A stretch of 24,932 nt of DNA, taken from positions 1-24,932 of the forward strand of contig JAUYJY010000062.1 in assembly GCA_030699205.1 (NCBI GenBank). Direction: 5' to 3'. Source of the stretch: Candidatus Pacearchaeota archaeon (lineage in GTDB: Archaea > Nanobdellota > Nanobdellia > Pacearchaeales > GW2011-AR1). The translations under genes and the position numbers were made by a program. Position 1 is the stretch's first letter. Each line of letters starts with the position of its first letter. This document shows positions 1 to 8,059 of the stretch, one piece after another. The notes below the pieces were generated by a model. That model saw nothing but the letters and a program-made list of their open reading frames with translations, was not told the origin of the DNA and ran no database searches.

Positions 1-163
1 ATAATTCTGATAATTGGAACACTATTTGTCCAGAATTCTCTATCTGTACAATTCTGAAAACAATTGTGCTAATCAACAGAATTGTCCATATTTTGAATAG
101 TTTTTTGTTATTCCGCTAATAGTCTAAGACAAATACAGTTCAATTATAAATGTCTTAGACTAT
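1..163 (+). repeat. Nested-palindrome repeat, copy A (left end cut by window edge)
   Basis: This is the first of four near-identical co-oriented copies. It aligns without gaps to copy C from C's 22nd base onward, so only the left terminus is missing. Visible parts are AATTCTG/CAGAATT alternating palindromes (positions 3-90), a T-rich segment ending in ATTCCGCT, and a terminal hairpin with perfect 13-bp arms (119-131 and 151-163, ATAGTCTAAGACA and its complement) around a 19-nt loop. It differs from C and D at only a few bases (GAATAG for GAACAG, GTTATT for GTTCTT), so the copies are recent or kept alike. It contains no ORF of note. Confidence 0.9.
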
Positions 164-257
164 ACAAGAGTTTTATATTAAACTTCCAGTAGAAAAAAGT
201 GGAAATCTCGATAGGCAATTTATGGAGGATTATATTGAATCTCTTTTATATAGCTAA
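164..257 (+). pseudogene. Possible C-terminal remnant of a restriction-specificity-type protein
   Basis: Directly after repeat A a short open frame reads EFYIKLPVEKSGNLDR and then QFMEDYIESLLYS before a stop at 255-257. From memory, the pattern I-x-L-P...G-x-I/L-D...F-M-E-x-Y/F-I is common at the start of target-recognition halves of type I and IIG restriction-modification proteins. The frame is closed upstream by a stop inside the repeat's hairpin arm, and no start codon or promoter serves it. It therefore looks like the tail of a gene broken by the repeat or by a deletion next to it. The stretch is very short, so the family assignment is weak; chance coding is the alternative. Confidence 0.3.
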
Positions 258-332
258 ATTTATAAGAAATTTTAAACTACAACAATCCAGTCAGTTAAAG
301 ACTTATTAAACAGGAACAATGAGAGCAGAAGG

Positions 333-340
333 TTTTTAAA
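333..340 (+). promoter_or_regulatory. TATA box of rpl15e
   Basis: TTTTTAAA lies about 35 bp upstream of the ATG at 372. There is no Shine-Dalgarno sequence, so the mRNA probably has a very short leader. The only other likely promoter source nearby is the TATA-like loop of repeat A. Confidence 0.5.
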
Positions 341-371
341 TCAACTTTTCCCATTGAATTTGAATATTAAG

Positions 372-956
372 ATGGCAAAGGGAATGTATCATTATTTAAG
401 AGACGTCTGGAAAAAACCTAGCAGTGAATTGCTTAGGGATAGGATGATTTCTTGGAGGAAGAGTAATGCATTTGTTAAAGTTGAGAAACCTTTGAGGATT
501 GATAGGGCAAGAGCTTTAGGGTATAAAGCAAAGAAAGGTTTTGTTATTGTTCGTGCCAGAATAGGAAGAGGTGGGAGGAGAAGAGAAAGGGCGCATGTTA
601 AGGGAAGAAAAACAGGAAAGATGACGAATAGAAAAACATTGAAGATGAGTTATCAATGGGTTGCGGAAATGCGTGCGGGAAAGAGATTCAAGAATCTGGA
701 AGTTTTAAATTCTTATTGGATTGGACAGGATGGGAAATATTATTTCTATGAGATTATTATGGTTGATAAAAATGTGCCAGAAATAAAAAACGATAGGACA
801 ATGAAGTGGATTTTTGTTGGGACAAATAAGAGGAGAGCTGAAAGGGGATTGACTTCTGCAGGAAAGAAATCACGCGGGCTTAAAGGCAAGCATGGAAAAT
901 CTCCTAAGTTGAAAGTAAGGCCTTCTTTAAGGGCGTGGGATAGACGAGGGAAGTAG
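372..956 (+). CDS. rpl15e: Large ribosomal subunit protein eL15
   Basis: Archaeal/eukaryal 23S rRNA-binding protein of the large subunit, with no bacterial counterpart. The 194-residue product begins MAKGMYHYLRDVWKKPSS, the family's typical N-terminus (M-x-K-G-M-Y-x-Y-h-R-x-x-W). It is strongly basic throughout, with the characteristic RARIGRGGRRRER segment and a C-terminal R-P-S-L-R-A-W-D-R-R-G-K tail. Length fits the family. A TTG codon 18 bases upstream is in frame, but the ATG at 372 matches the conserved start and the TATA spacing. It stands alone: repeat A is upstream and the glycosyltransferase gene converges from the other strand, its stop abutting this one with no gap. Confidence 0.97.
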   Translation: MAKGMYHYLRDVWKKPSSELLRDRMISWRKSNAFVKVEKPLRIDRARALGYKAKKGFVIVRARIGRGGRRRERAHVKGRKTGKMTNRKTLKMSYQWVAEMRAGKRFKNLEVLNSYWIGQDGKYYFYEIIMVDKNVPEIKNDRTMKWIFVGTNKRRAERGLTSAGKKSRGLKGKHGKSPKLKVRPSLRAWDRRGK

Positions 957-2123
957 TTAGGCAGATATAATGCTTTGAAATGCTTCAATGTATCTTTCTG
1001 CTTGTCTTTTTATGTCAAAATTTCTAACAATATGATCTCTTGTTCTTCTGGGATCTATCTTTTCTAGATTTCTTGTTGCTTCTGTAAATTGTTCTATATT
1101 TTCTGCCTGAACTACATAACCAGTTCTCCCGTTTATAACTATCTCTGGAACCGCACCCATATTATAAGCAACAACAGGTGTTCCCGTGGACATGGCTTCT
1201 ATCATTACTAAACCAAAAGGTTCATGCCAACGTATTGGCATTGAAAATCCGCTAGCATACCTGTACCATTCTTTTTTCTGAGCATCATCTACTTCTCCAA
1301 CATAAATAACTAACCCTTCTCTTCCTGCGCCTCTTCTTTGCAATTTTTCTGTAAATTCATTTATTTGATCTGTAGGGATATCTAAATGAAATTCATCTAT
1401 GTTTGGTTCTACTTTTGTTTTCCAATAATCTTGTATCGGGTCTCTAAATGCATGTACAGGACCAGCGATTACCAGTTTTTTTCCCAGTCTTCTTGCTACT
1501 TTAATAGCTGTTTCTTGTCCTTTATTTAGTCCTATTTTTCCCAGTGATAGTAAATAATCTCTTTTTTCTGGTTCGAATGGATAGTCTTTTGTTCTTATTG
1601 CGTTGTGTATCATGTATCCAACAGGTAATACCGCACTAAAGAATGCTCGTTGTGATTCACTAATTGCTGCGAAGTTATTCCACAGGTTAACTACTTCAGG
1701 TGTTGGATTTGGGATTGACGACATTCCATTTTCACTTTGCAAGGCTCCATGGAGTGTTGTTAATGTTGGAACTCTTAAACCGCTTTCTAAATATCTTCTT
1801 TGCATTAATAAAGGCAGATGATCATGAACTACATCTGGTTTTATTTCTGAGATTGCTTGAATGACTTTTCTTGTGTGTCTTTCTACTGCTTTTGCTTTAC
1901 TTCTTTCATCGTAAGAAATGGGATCTTTTTTTGTCCATGCACCCCTATTTGTTGATGGAATTAGTGTTCCACTTACAATCGAATCTGCAGGTGCAACAAC
2001 AAATGATTCATGACCTTGCCTAACAAACTCTTGGTCTAAGTCTCTAACAACTCTTTCTACTCCACCATATTTCATGTCTGGTCTTACTGGTAAAACTGGT
2101 TTTGATACTTGCAGGATTTTCAT
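957..2123 (-). CDS. GT4-family glycosyltransferase
   Basis: Transfers a sugar from a nucleotide-sugar donor to a lipid, glycan or protein acceptor. The acceptor cannot be deduced. The 388-aa GT-B protein shows the N-terminal acceptor domain with the GGVE loop (residues 20-23), a central SLGKIGLNKG segment (193-202) that opens the donor domain, and the EX7E retaining-GT4 motif at E301 and E309 (EPFGLVMIEAMSTGTPVV), followed by GAVPEI and NGRTG. There is no signal peptide or membrane segment, so it is probably cytosolic or peripheral. It is transcribed alone, converging on rpl15e with abutting stops. An AT-rich TATA-like stretch lies about 30 bp upstream of its ATG. A role in cell-surface glycan assembly is likely, perhaps on the secreted proteins encoded next door, but that is only context. 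Confidence 0.9.
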   Translation of the reverse strand: MKILQVSKPVLPVRPDMKYGGVERVVRDLDQEFVRQGHESFVVAPADSIVSGTLIPSTNRGAWTKKDPISYDERSKAKAVERHTRKVIQAISEIKPDVVHDHLPLLMQRRYLESGLRVPTLTTLHGALQSENGMSSIPNPTPEVVNLWNNFAAISESQRAFFSAVLPVGYMIHNAIRTKDYPFEPEKRDYLLSLGKIGLNKGQETAIKVARRLGKKLVIAGPVHAFRDPIQDYWKTKVEPNIDEFHLDIPTDQINEFTEKLQRRGAGREGLVIYVGEVDDAQKKEWYRYASGFSMPIRWHEPFGLVMIEAMSTGTPVVAYNMGAVPEIVINGRTGYVVQAENIEQFTEATRNLEKIDPRRTRDHIVRNFDIKRQAERYIEAFQSIISA

Positions 2124-2179
2124 CTGGTTCTTTTTCCTTATTTTCCACGTTACTTTTAAGTGGATACCATAAGTTTATA

Positions 2180-2209
2180 TAGTTTTCCTAGTTTACAAGG
2201 GGAAAACTA
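2180..2209. repeat. 9-bp inverted repeat between divergent genes
   Basis: TAGTTTTCC and its exact complement GGAAAACTA are separated by 12 bases in the 195-bp gap between the glycosyltransferase gene and the secreted-protein pair. The position suggests an operator or an RNA hairpin. The rest of the gap is T-rich and shows only the downstream TATA box. Confidence 0.4.
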
Positions 2210-2288
2210 AATATTTTCAGTTTAATTTGTTTTTAAAAGTTTCTAAGACTGTTTTTGGTCTTTCTTTTGTCTTTCTTTAAGATAATAA

Positions 2289-2298
2289 TTTATAAATA
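2289..2298 (+). promoter_or_regulatory. TATA box of the secreted-protein operon
   Basis: TTTATAAATA is centred about 25 bp upstream of the ATG at 2319. This is ideal archaeal spacing for a leaderless transcript. It serves the two tandem paralogues. Confidence 0.65.
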
Positions 2299-2318
2299 GA
2301 GTTGAAACATCTAATTGT

Positions 2319-3938
2319 ATGAGAAAAATGTTTTTTTTGGTTTTTGGTATTCTTCTTCTTGGTTTTGTTTCAGCTGGCTGGTCTGATGAGCATGAGGTTG
2401 TGCAATGGCAGTTTGATGTGAATTACCCTGTTGCTAACACCGGACCAAATGGAGATTTGTATGTTATTTATAATGCGGATTTTATTGGTTCAAGCCCTGC
2501 ACATCCTCAGGGGTTTAGGGGGTTGGTTTTGAAAAGAATTGATAGGAATGGGAATTTAGTTTTGAATCATACGCCTCTTGTTGTTCCTAATGTAGCAAAC
2601 TCTTCTGCGGGTGCAAAGGTTGGGAAGTATTTTGATTTTGATATTGATTCTTCGGGGAATATTTATCTTGTTTGGGTTGATTATAGGAATACCAACATAT
2701 TCTATCAGAATGCTGAAGTTATGTTTAGGGCGTATAATGCATATGGACAGCCTTTAACTTCTGAAGTGTCTTTGCCTGTTTTGAATAGGCCTGTTGAAGA
2801 CTCGCATATTCGTATTACACCACAAAATGATTTGGCTGTTACTTGGAAAGAGCTACCGAATACACAACAGCCGTATGGTGATGGGATTTATTTCTCAAAA
2901 ATTGATTTTCAGGGAAATGTGGTGGTGAATAAGGTTTTAGTTTCTTCTTCTAATGTCAATGCAAGGGCTTCTGACATGGAGGTTGATTCTCAAGGGAATA
3001 CGCATGTGGTTTGGAGTGATAATACAAGGGATGTTAGATACGGAAAGGTAAACCCTAATGGGAATGTTTTAGTTTCGGATATGCTTATTACAACGCCTGA
3101 TCCTGATCCTAATATTTTTAAGTATAGTGCGAAAGTTGAAATAGACGGTAATGATGTGCCTTTTATTTTTTACGAGTGGAGGAATTCCACCCATCCAGAT
3201 TATTATCATAATGCTTATGAGGTTGTGAAGCTGGATAATAATAATGTTGTTCATTTAAACCGTTGGAGGAATGGGATTTATGCTGTTAGTCAGTCTCCGG
3301 AGTTTGAGATTGATGAGCATTACTTGAATGTTATTGCTAAGGAGTATGAGTTTGATTATATGTGGAAGACAAAGTATTATCAGATGGATCATGAGGGAAA
3401 TTTGCTTGCTGATGAGTTGGTTGAGATAGTCCCTAATGGTGCTGTTTTTTTCGCGTATTCTGCTTTGACAATTGATAATGATGGGTATCCGAATTTGTTT
3501 TCGAGGACGTATACAGGGAATTTTATTCCGAGAATAATTCATAGGTCTCGCAGTCCAATGTCTTTGGAGTGGTCTGGCTCTCCGAATTTGGGAGGCACGA
3601 TATTTTTTGATATGGGGAATAAGTTTAGGCAGGGAGTAAATTATATCATGGCTTTGTCTTTGGGGAATACTGGGATTAATGTTGGGGATGGCAGAGTTAT
3701 TCCGATTGATGCTGATCAATTGTATTACTGGTCTGTTGATGGAGTTAATACTCCTAAGATAGGGCTTAATCCAGGGCCTGGAGTTTTGGATTCTTCAGGG
3801 AATGCACAGGCATCTTTGGTTATTGCGAATAATTCAATGTTAAGTAATGAAACATTTTATGCAGCTTTCGTGACTATAAATTCTCAGACTGGAAGTATTT
3901 TGGATATTTCTGATTCTGTGGAGATTCATATAGGATGA
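2319..3938 (+). CDS. Secreted beta-propeller-like repeat protein 1
   Basis: A 539-aa exported protein of unknown function. A Sec signal peptide is clear: MRK, a hydrophobic core FFLVFGILLLGFV, then S-A-G-W as the likely cleavage region near residue 20. The mature part holds about six degenerate repeats of 45-60 residues, each with a D-x-D/Q-G-N-x-h-h-V-W core (for example IDSSGNIYLVWVDYRN and VDSQGNTHVVWSDN), the pattern of BNR/sialidase-like beta-propeller blades. The last ~110 residues form a separate domain shared with the next gene (GGTIFFDM... ALSLGNTG... VIPIDADQ... GVLDSSG... FYAAFVT). No membrane anchor or sortase-like tail is visible, so it may be released or bound non-covalently. 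It overlaps the next gene by ATGA and is surely co-transcribed. A surface or adhesion role is inference. Confidence 0.85.
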   Translation: MRKMFFLVFGILLLGFVSAGWSDEHEVVQWQFDVNYPVANTGPNGDLYVIYNADFIGSSPAHPQGFRGLVLKRIDRNGNLVLNHTPLVVPNVANSSAGAKVGKYFDFDIDSSGNIYLVWVDYRNTNIFYQNAEVMFRAYNAYGQPLTSEVSLPVLNRPVEDSHIRITPQNDLAVTWKELPNTQQPYGDGIYFSKIDFQGNVVVNKVLVSSSNVNARASDMEVDSQGNTHVVWSDNTRDVRYGKVNPNGNVLVSDMLITTPDPDPNIFKYSAKVEIDGNDVPFIFYEWRNSTHPDYYHNAYEVVKLDNNNVVHLNRWRNGIYAVSQSPEFEIDEHYLNVIAKEYEFDYMWKTKYYQMDHEGNLLADELVEIVPNGAVFFAYSALTIDNDGYPNLFSRTYTGNFIPRIIHRSRSPMSLEWSGSPNLGGTIFFDMGNKFRQGVNYIMALSLGNTGINVGDGRVIPIDADQLYYWSVDGVNTPKIGLNPGPGVLDSSGNAQASLVIANNSMLSNETFYAAFVTINSQTGSILDISDSVEIHIG

Positions 3939-5443
3939 GGAAATTTGTTTTTTTGGTTTTTGCGTTGTTTTTTTTGAGTTTTGTTTCAGCAAGTTTTTGG
4001 AGTAGTCCTGTGGAGATAGAACCGCAGATGGCTAATTTTTATGAGATGGATATTGATTCTCTTGGATTTGTGCATTTAGTTTATTCAAATGGGGGAATTT
4101 ATTATAATAAGATAAATCCTCAAAATTTATCCGGAACAGGAAGTATTCTTCCAGGAATTAATACTGCCGTATCTGCTGATGTTATAGTTGATTCTATGGG
4201 AAATGCGTTAGTTGAATGGGACGATTATAATTATCCTTACAATAATATAATGTTTAATCGGTTTGATTCTTCGGGAAATCCTTTGATGAATAATACTCTT
4301 TTGGTTAGTCAATCCAATCCTGCGCAGATTAGGTCAATTATTACGGGAGATGATTATGGAAATGTTCATATGCTTTATTCTGATTGGAATTCTTCTACAG
4401 GGAAGAATCTTAATTATCTTAAATTTAATGAGAATGGAAGCATTTTATCAGGACCTATCGGGGTGACGAATGCAATGATGTTTGATATTGACGAGCACGA
4501 GGGTGTTTTGCATGTTATTGCATTTGATTGGGGCTGGCCTATGGGTTTTGGTGCGTCTATGCAGTATGTGAGGATTAATGGGACTCAAGTTTCTACACCT
4601 TTAATATTAGAGACAAATTCAACAACGCCTTTGCTTTATTCTTATGGAAGACCAAAGATATCAGTGAGTCCTAATGGAGTTGTCGGGGCCGTTTGGGCTA
4701 CGACAAATGCGTTGCAGTTTCAGCCACATTATATTAGGTTTGCCGTGATTAATGAGAGTGGAGTTTCTGCATATGTTCCTTTTGTTGGAGGCGGGGGTTT
4801 TGATGTAGCTCCTGAAATATTAATGGATAATAGTGATGTTGCTCATGTGTCTTGGAAGTCTATTGTTTTAGGTGTTGGACAGCAGGTTTTCTATGCAGCA
4901 TTAGATAAATTTGGGAATTATATTACAACTCCGGGGCATATTACTAATCTTCCTACAACAAATTATCAAGGATATTTTGGAACTAATTCACAGATGGGGA
5001 TTGATGATTATGGAAATATTTTTATGACGTGGTCAAGTTTTAGTTATTTGGGGTTGCAGTATATGCCTGCCGGAATTGTAAATATAAATGGAACTGCTAA
5101 TATTGGGAATACAATTGCATTTGAATTGGAAGATTTACAGCATAGGAATTTGAATTATACTTTTGCTTTGTCTTTTGGAAATTCAGGGTTTTATCTTCCC
5201 GATGGAAAGAAAATTCCATTAGATGTTGATGATGCATTTTTAGTTTCTACGGGAAATCCTGCCGGGGCTGGATTGTCTCATTCCAAGGGAGTTTTGGACA
5301 ATGGCAGAGATGTTGTTCATTGGACAATTCCTAATGATTCTGCATTGATAGGAAAGACATTTTATGCAAGTTTTGTAACTTCTGACTTGCAAGACACAAG
5401 GATTAGGTCTGTTGCAGATGCTGTTGCGGTTAATGTTGTTTAG
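3935..5443 (+). CDS. Secreted beta-propeller-like repeat protein 2 (paralogue)
   Basis: A 502-aa tandem paralogue of the preceding gene, starting within its stop codon (ATGA overlap). The signal peptide MRKFVFLVFALFFLSFVSAS is almost the same as its neighbour's, also at DNA level, which indicates tandem duplication. Repeats again carry D-x-x-G-N/F-h-H-h-V/L cores (IDSLGFVHLVYSN, VDSMGNALVEWDD, IDDYGNIFMTWSS). The C-terminal domain is the better-preserved version: GNTIAFELEDL, YTFALSFGNSGFYLPDGKKI, PLDVDD, SHSKGVLDN and FYASFVTSDLQD. I recall comparable C-terminal domains at the ends of bacterial extracellular proteins but cannot name the family. There is no C-terminal membrane segment. Function unknown. 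The repeat region has diverged more than the ends, as in recognition proteins. Confidence 0.85.
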   Translation: MRKFVFLVFALFFLSFVSASFWSSPVEIEPQMANFYEMDIDSLGFVHLVYSNGGIYYNKINPQNLSGTGSILPGINTAVSADVIVDSMGNALVEWDDYNYPYNNIMFNRFDSSGNPLMNNTLLVSQSNPAQIRSIITGDDYGNVHMLYSDWNSSTGKNLNYLKFNENGSILSGPIGVTNAMMFDIDEHEGVLHVIAFDWGWPMGFGASMQYVRINGTQVSTPLILETNSTTPLLYSYGRPKISVSPNGVVGAVWATTNALQFQPHYIRFAVINESGVSAYVPFVGGGGFDVAPEILMDNSDVAHVSWKSIVLGVGQQVFYAALDKFGNYITTPGHITNLPTTNYQGYFGTNSQMGIDDYGNIFMTWSSFSYLGLQYMPAGIVNINGTANIGNTIAFELEDLQHRNLNYTFALSFGNSGFYLPDGKKIPLDVDDAFLVSTGNPAGAGLSHSKGVLDNGRDVVHWTIPNDSALIGKTFYASFVTSDLQDTRIRSVADAVAVNVV

Positions 5444-5516
5444 ATGATTTGAGGAATTGTCAAGTTTGAGGGAGATAGAATTGCTGTCAGGTGTGGGGGA
5501 GTTGAAGGACATAAAA

Positions 5517-5528
5517 CCTTAAATAAGG
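5517..5528 (+). promoter_or_regulatory. TATA box of the PD-(D/E)XK gene
   Basis: CCTTAAATAAGG, itself a 4-bp-arm palindrome, is centred 25 bp before the ATG at 5547. It indicates an independent leaderless transcript. Confidence 0.5.
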
Positions 5529-5546
5529 TATTTTACGCTTGTTTTT

Positions 5547-6404
5547 ATGGCTAAAGAAAATAGTATTGTAGGTTCTTTAATCAATTTTAGAGGATTGGTT
5601 TATAGTCCCATAAATGAACAGGGCGTAGTTTTTTTATTTGGGAGATTGTTAGAAGATTTGAATATGTATATAGAGGAAGTTAGGATAAAATATCCTGATT
5701 GTATAGCCAGAAGATATACCGGAACAGGATGGAAAAAAGTGTATGTTGAATTTGAATATCAAAGTGCCAATTTTATTCAACATGGACATGACCCAAAAGA
5801 ATGTGATATTATTGTCTGTTGGGAAGATAATCTTAATTCAGAGGAGAAAAAACAACTTGAAGGAATAGAAATAATAGAATTAAAATCATTTATTAATGAT
5901 CCCGCAATTAAAAATAGGGAAATAAAAGCACCAGAGAGAGAAATAGAAAAAAGTGAATATGATATAACGCACCATTTTGTTCGTTCAAATGTTAATGAAA
6001 ATGTAAAACAACTCTATAATAAATTACACGAAGAAATATTAAAAATCAATCCAGAGATTTTTAGAAAATTCTCGCGAACAGCAATAACTTATTATTCTCC
6101 TGAAAAGATGTTTATTTTTATAAGATTACAAAAGACAAGTGTTAAAGTAGATATTTATACTAACCAACAAAATTTAGAAAATGTTAGGAATTATACAAAT
6201 CACGAAAATTGGGGAACATCAACAATATTCAATGAAAAAGATATAGAAAATTTAATTCCATCAATTAGAAAATCTTATGAAATAATGAAACAGGCAGTAA
6301 AAGATAATATTAATACAGGTTGGTTTGCATTAACTCCAAGAGAACATTTAGAAGAAGAAAACGAAGGCGACGAAACTTCCGAAGAAATTGAAGAAGTTAA
6401 ATAG
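5547..6404 (+). CDS. PD-(D/E)XK nuclease-like protein with DUF5655-like C-terminal domain
   Basis: A 285-aa cytosolic protein. The N-terminal half resembles PD-(D/E)XK restriction-like nucleases: P50-D51 in RIKYPDCIARRY, then VYVEFEYQSANF (E68, E70, Q72) and the signature HGHDPKECDIIVCW (79-92) of this group. The usual lysine of E-x-K is not evident, so activity is uncertain. The C-terminal half (about 150-250) matches my memory of DUF5655: YYSPEKMFIFIRLQKTSVKV, then HENWGTSTIFNEKD and IRKSYE. It ends in an acidic tail. Lys is nearly always AAA and Ile often ATA, unlike the G-rich codons of its neighbours, which suggests acquisition. It overlaps only the non-coding leader of the next operon. 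A host-defence or DNA-repair nuclease is possible; neither is shown. Confidence 0.65.
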   Translation: MAKENSIVGSLINFRGLVYSPINEQGVVFLFGRLLEDLNMYIEEVRIKYPDCIARRYTGTGWKKVYVEFEYQSANFIQHGHDPKECDIIVCWEDNLNSEEKKQLEGIEIIELKSFINDPAIKNREIKAPEREIEKSEYDITHHFVRSNVNENVKQLYNKLHEEILKINPEIFRKFSRTAITYYSPEKMFIFIRLQKTSVKVDIYTNQQNLENVRNYTNHENWGTSTIFNEKDIENLIPSIRKSYEIMKQAVKDNINTGWFALTPREHLEEENEGDETSEEIEEVK

Positions 6405-6456
6405 ATTAGTTTTGATTTCGACAATAGGCTTAAAACCTTTCTTTCTTAATATTTTT

Positions 6457-7449
6457 ATGGGAAATAATTATAAGTGGAAGATGAAACCTCTTTTTGAGGA
6501 GAGAATGAGGGAATTGCTTCGGGATGAGGGAGATTTTAATGAATTTGAGAAAATAATACATACATCTCCTTTAAGGTTTATCAGATGCAATACTTTGAAA
6601 ATTAGTTGTGATGAATTGTTTAAGAGATTGAATAATAAATGGAAAGTTGTTCAGCCGTTTCGAAACCACGGGGAAATTATGCTTGTTGAATCTGAGTTAC
6701 TTCCCGGAGAACTCGGAAATGCAATAGAACATCTTCTTGGTTATTATTATGTGCAGGAAGTTTCAAGCATGATGTCTGTTTTGGCTTTAAATCCAAAACC
6801 AGGGGAATTTGTTTTAGATTTATGTGCTTCTCCTGGAAGCAAGACGACGCAGATGGCTGCGACGATGAAGAATGAAGGCACGATTATTGCAAATGATATT
6901 AAATTAGACAGGATAAAGATATTGTCTGCTAATCTTGAGAGGTGCGGGGTTATGAATTGCATTGCTGTTCGGAATGATGGTGCGGGGTTATGCGAAAGGT
7001 TTGCTAAACAGAACTTTAAGTTTGATAAGATTTTACTTGATGCTCCTTGTTCTGGAGAAGGGACTTTAAGAAGCAGTCCAAAGACGTTTTTAATGTGGAA
7101 TTATAAAATTGTTAAGAAGTTTTCGAGAGAGCAGAGGAGATTATTTATTTCTGCGTTGAAGTGTTTGAAGGTTGGCGGGGAGATTGTATACAGTACATGC
7201 ACTCATTCTCCTGAAGAAAACGAGGAAGTTGTTGATTTTATATTGAAGAAATTTCCCGTTGATGTTGAGAAAGTTATTTTGCCTTTGAAATGCAGGTCCG
7301 GAGTTGTAAACTGGGGTGGAAAGAACATTGATAATAATGTTGAAAAATGCTGCAGGATTTATCCGCAGGATAATGATTCGGAAGGTTTTTTTATTGCAAA
7401 GTTTAAATTATTGGAAGATTTAGAATCTTTTAGAGGGAAAAATGATTAA
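6457..7449 (+). CDS. NOL1/NOP2/Sun-family RNA cytosine-C5 methyltransferase
   Basis: S-adenosylmethionine-dependent m5C methyltransferase acting on tRNA or rRNA. With the ATG at 6457 the protein has 330 residues. It has the SAM-binding motif LDLCASPGSKTTQ (120-132), acidic N-D-I-K (146-149), motif IV LLDAPCSGEGT with C198, and motif VI YSTCTHSPEENE with catalytic C248. Both cysteines of the family are present. The frame is open back to 6388, but the later start fits a TATA element (CTTAAAACC, 6429-6437) 24 bp upstream and removes an atypical hydrophobic N-terminus. It is the first gene of a four-gene operon; the separate PUA-domain protein at its end is probably the RNA-binding partner. Whether the target is rRNA or tRNA cannot be told. 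Confidence 0.92.
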   Translation: MGNNYKWKMKPLFEERMRELLRDEGDFNEFEKIIHTSPLRFIRCNTLKISCDELFKRLNNKWKVVQPFRNHGEIMLVESELLPGELGNAIEHLLGYYYVQEVSSMMSVLALNPKPGEFVLDLCASPGSKTTQMAATMKNEGTIIANDIKLDRIKILSANLERCGVMNCIAVRNDGAGLCERFAKQNFKFDKILLDAPCSGEGTLRSSPKTFLMWNYKIVKKFSREQRRLFISALKCLKVGGEIVYSTCTHSPEENEEVVDFILKKFPVDVEKVILPLKCRSGVVNWGGKNIDNNVEKCCRIYPQDNDSEGFFIAKFKLLEDLESFRGKND

Positions 7450-8059
7450 AGCAATTGTATTTGATGTTGGGGGAGTTTTAGAGATTAGTTATAATGGGAA
7501 GGACAATCAGAGGAGTGTTCATGGTTATGTTGCTAAGAAGATTGGGGTGGATTTGGATTCTTATTTTGATATAATCGGGGGAGTTCATGAGAAGTCTATA
7601 GACGGGAGAGTTACAAGGAAAATGATGTTTGAAGTAATGACCAGAGATTTTAAGATTTCCTCTAAGAAACTGGAGAAACTTTATAAGAATGGATTTAAGA
7701 AAGTTTTTAGAAGCAATAAACGGATGTATTCGTTTGCTTATAATCTTAAGAAGAAAGGATATAAAATTGGAATATTGAGCGATCAATGGTATCTTTCAAA
7801 AGATGCTTTGATTAATCCGAAGAAGATGAAGAAATTTGATTTTGTTATTGTTTCCTGCGATGTTAAGACGAGAAAGCCAAAGCCAAAGATTTATCGGATT
7901 GCTTTGAAGAAAGCAAAATGTAAGGCAGGAGAGATGATTTTTATAGATAATAGGGAATGGAATGTTGAGCCTGCAGTGAGGTTAGGGATTAATGGGATTG
8001 TTTTTGAGGATAATGAACAATGTTTTCGGGCCTTGAAGAAATTGGGGGTTGGGGTATGA
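7442..8059 (+). CDS. HAD-superfamily hydrolase (subfamily IA-like)
   Basis: A 205-aa predicted phosphatase or phosphohydrolase with an unknown small substrate. Motif I is FDVGGV with nucleophile D8; the second Asp is replaced by Gly, as in some YihX-like members. A helical cap spans about 15-90. Motif II is ILSDQ (S113), motif III has lysines in KTRKPKPKIY (142-151), and motif IV is IFIDNREWNV (D169). It overlaps the methyltransferase stop by 8 bp and is preceded by GAGGG, a plausible ribosome binding site. It probably shares the operon transcript. Its substrate and relation to RNA modification are unknown. Confidence 0.85.
   Translation: MIKAIVFDVGGVLEISYNGKDNQRSVHGYVAKKIGVDLDSYFDIIGGVHEKSIDGRVTRKMMFEVMTRDFKISSKKLEKLYKNGFKKVFRSNKRMYSFAYNLKKKGYKIGILSDQWYLSKDALINPKKMKKFDFVIVSCDVKTRKPKPKIYRIALKKAKCKAGEMIFIDNREWNVEPAVRLGINGIVFEDNEQCFRALKKLGVGV

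Noticed and set aside
3255..3719. 154-codon minus-strand frame opposite the first secreted protein
   Set aside because: It is the antisense of a well-supported gene, rich in Ile/Arg/Ser with no domain pattern or promoter.
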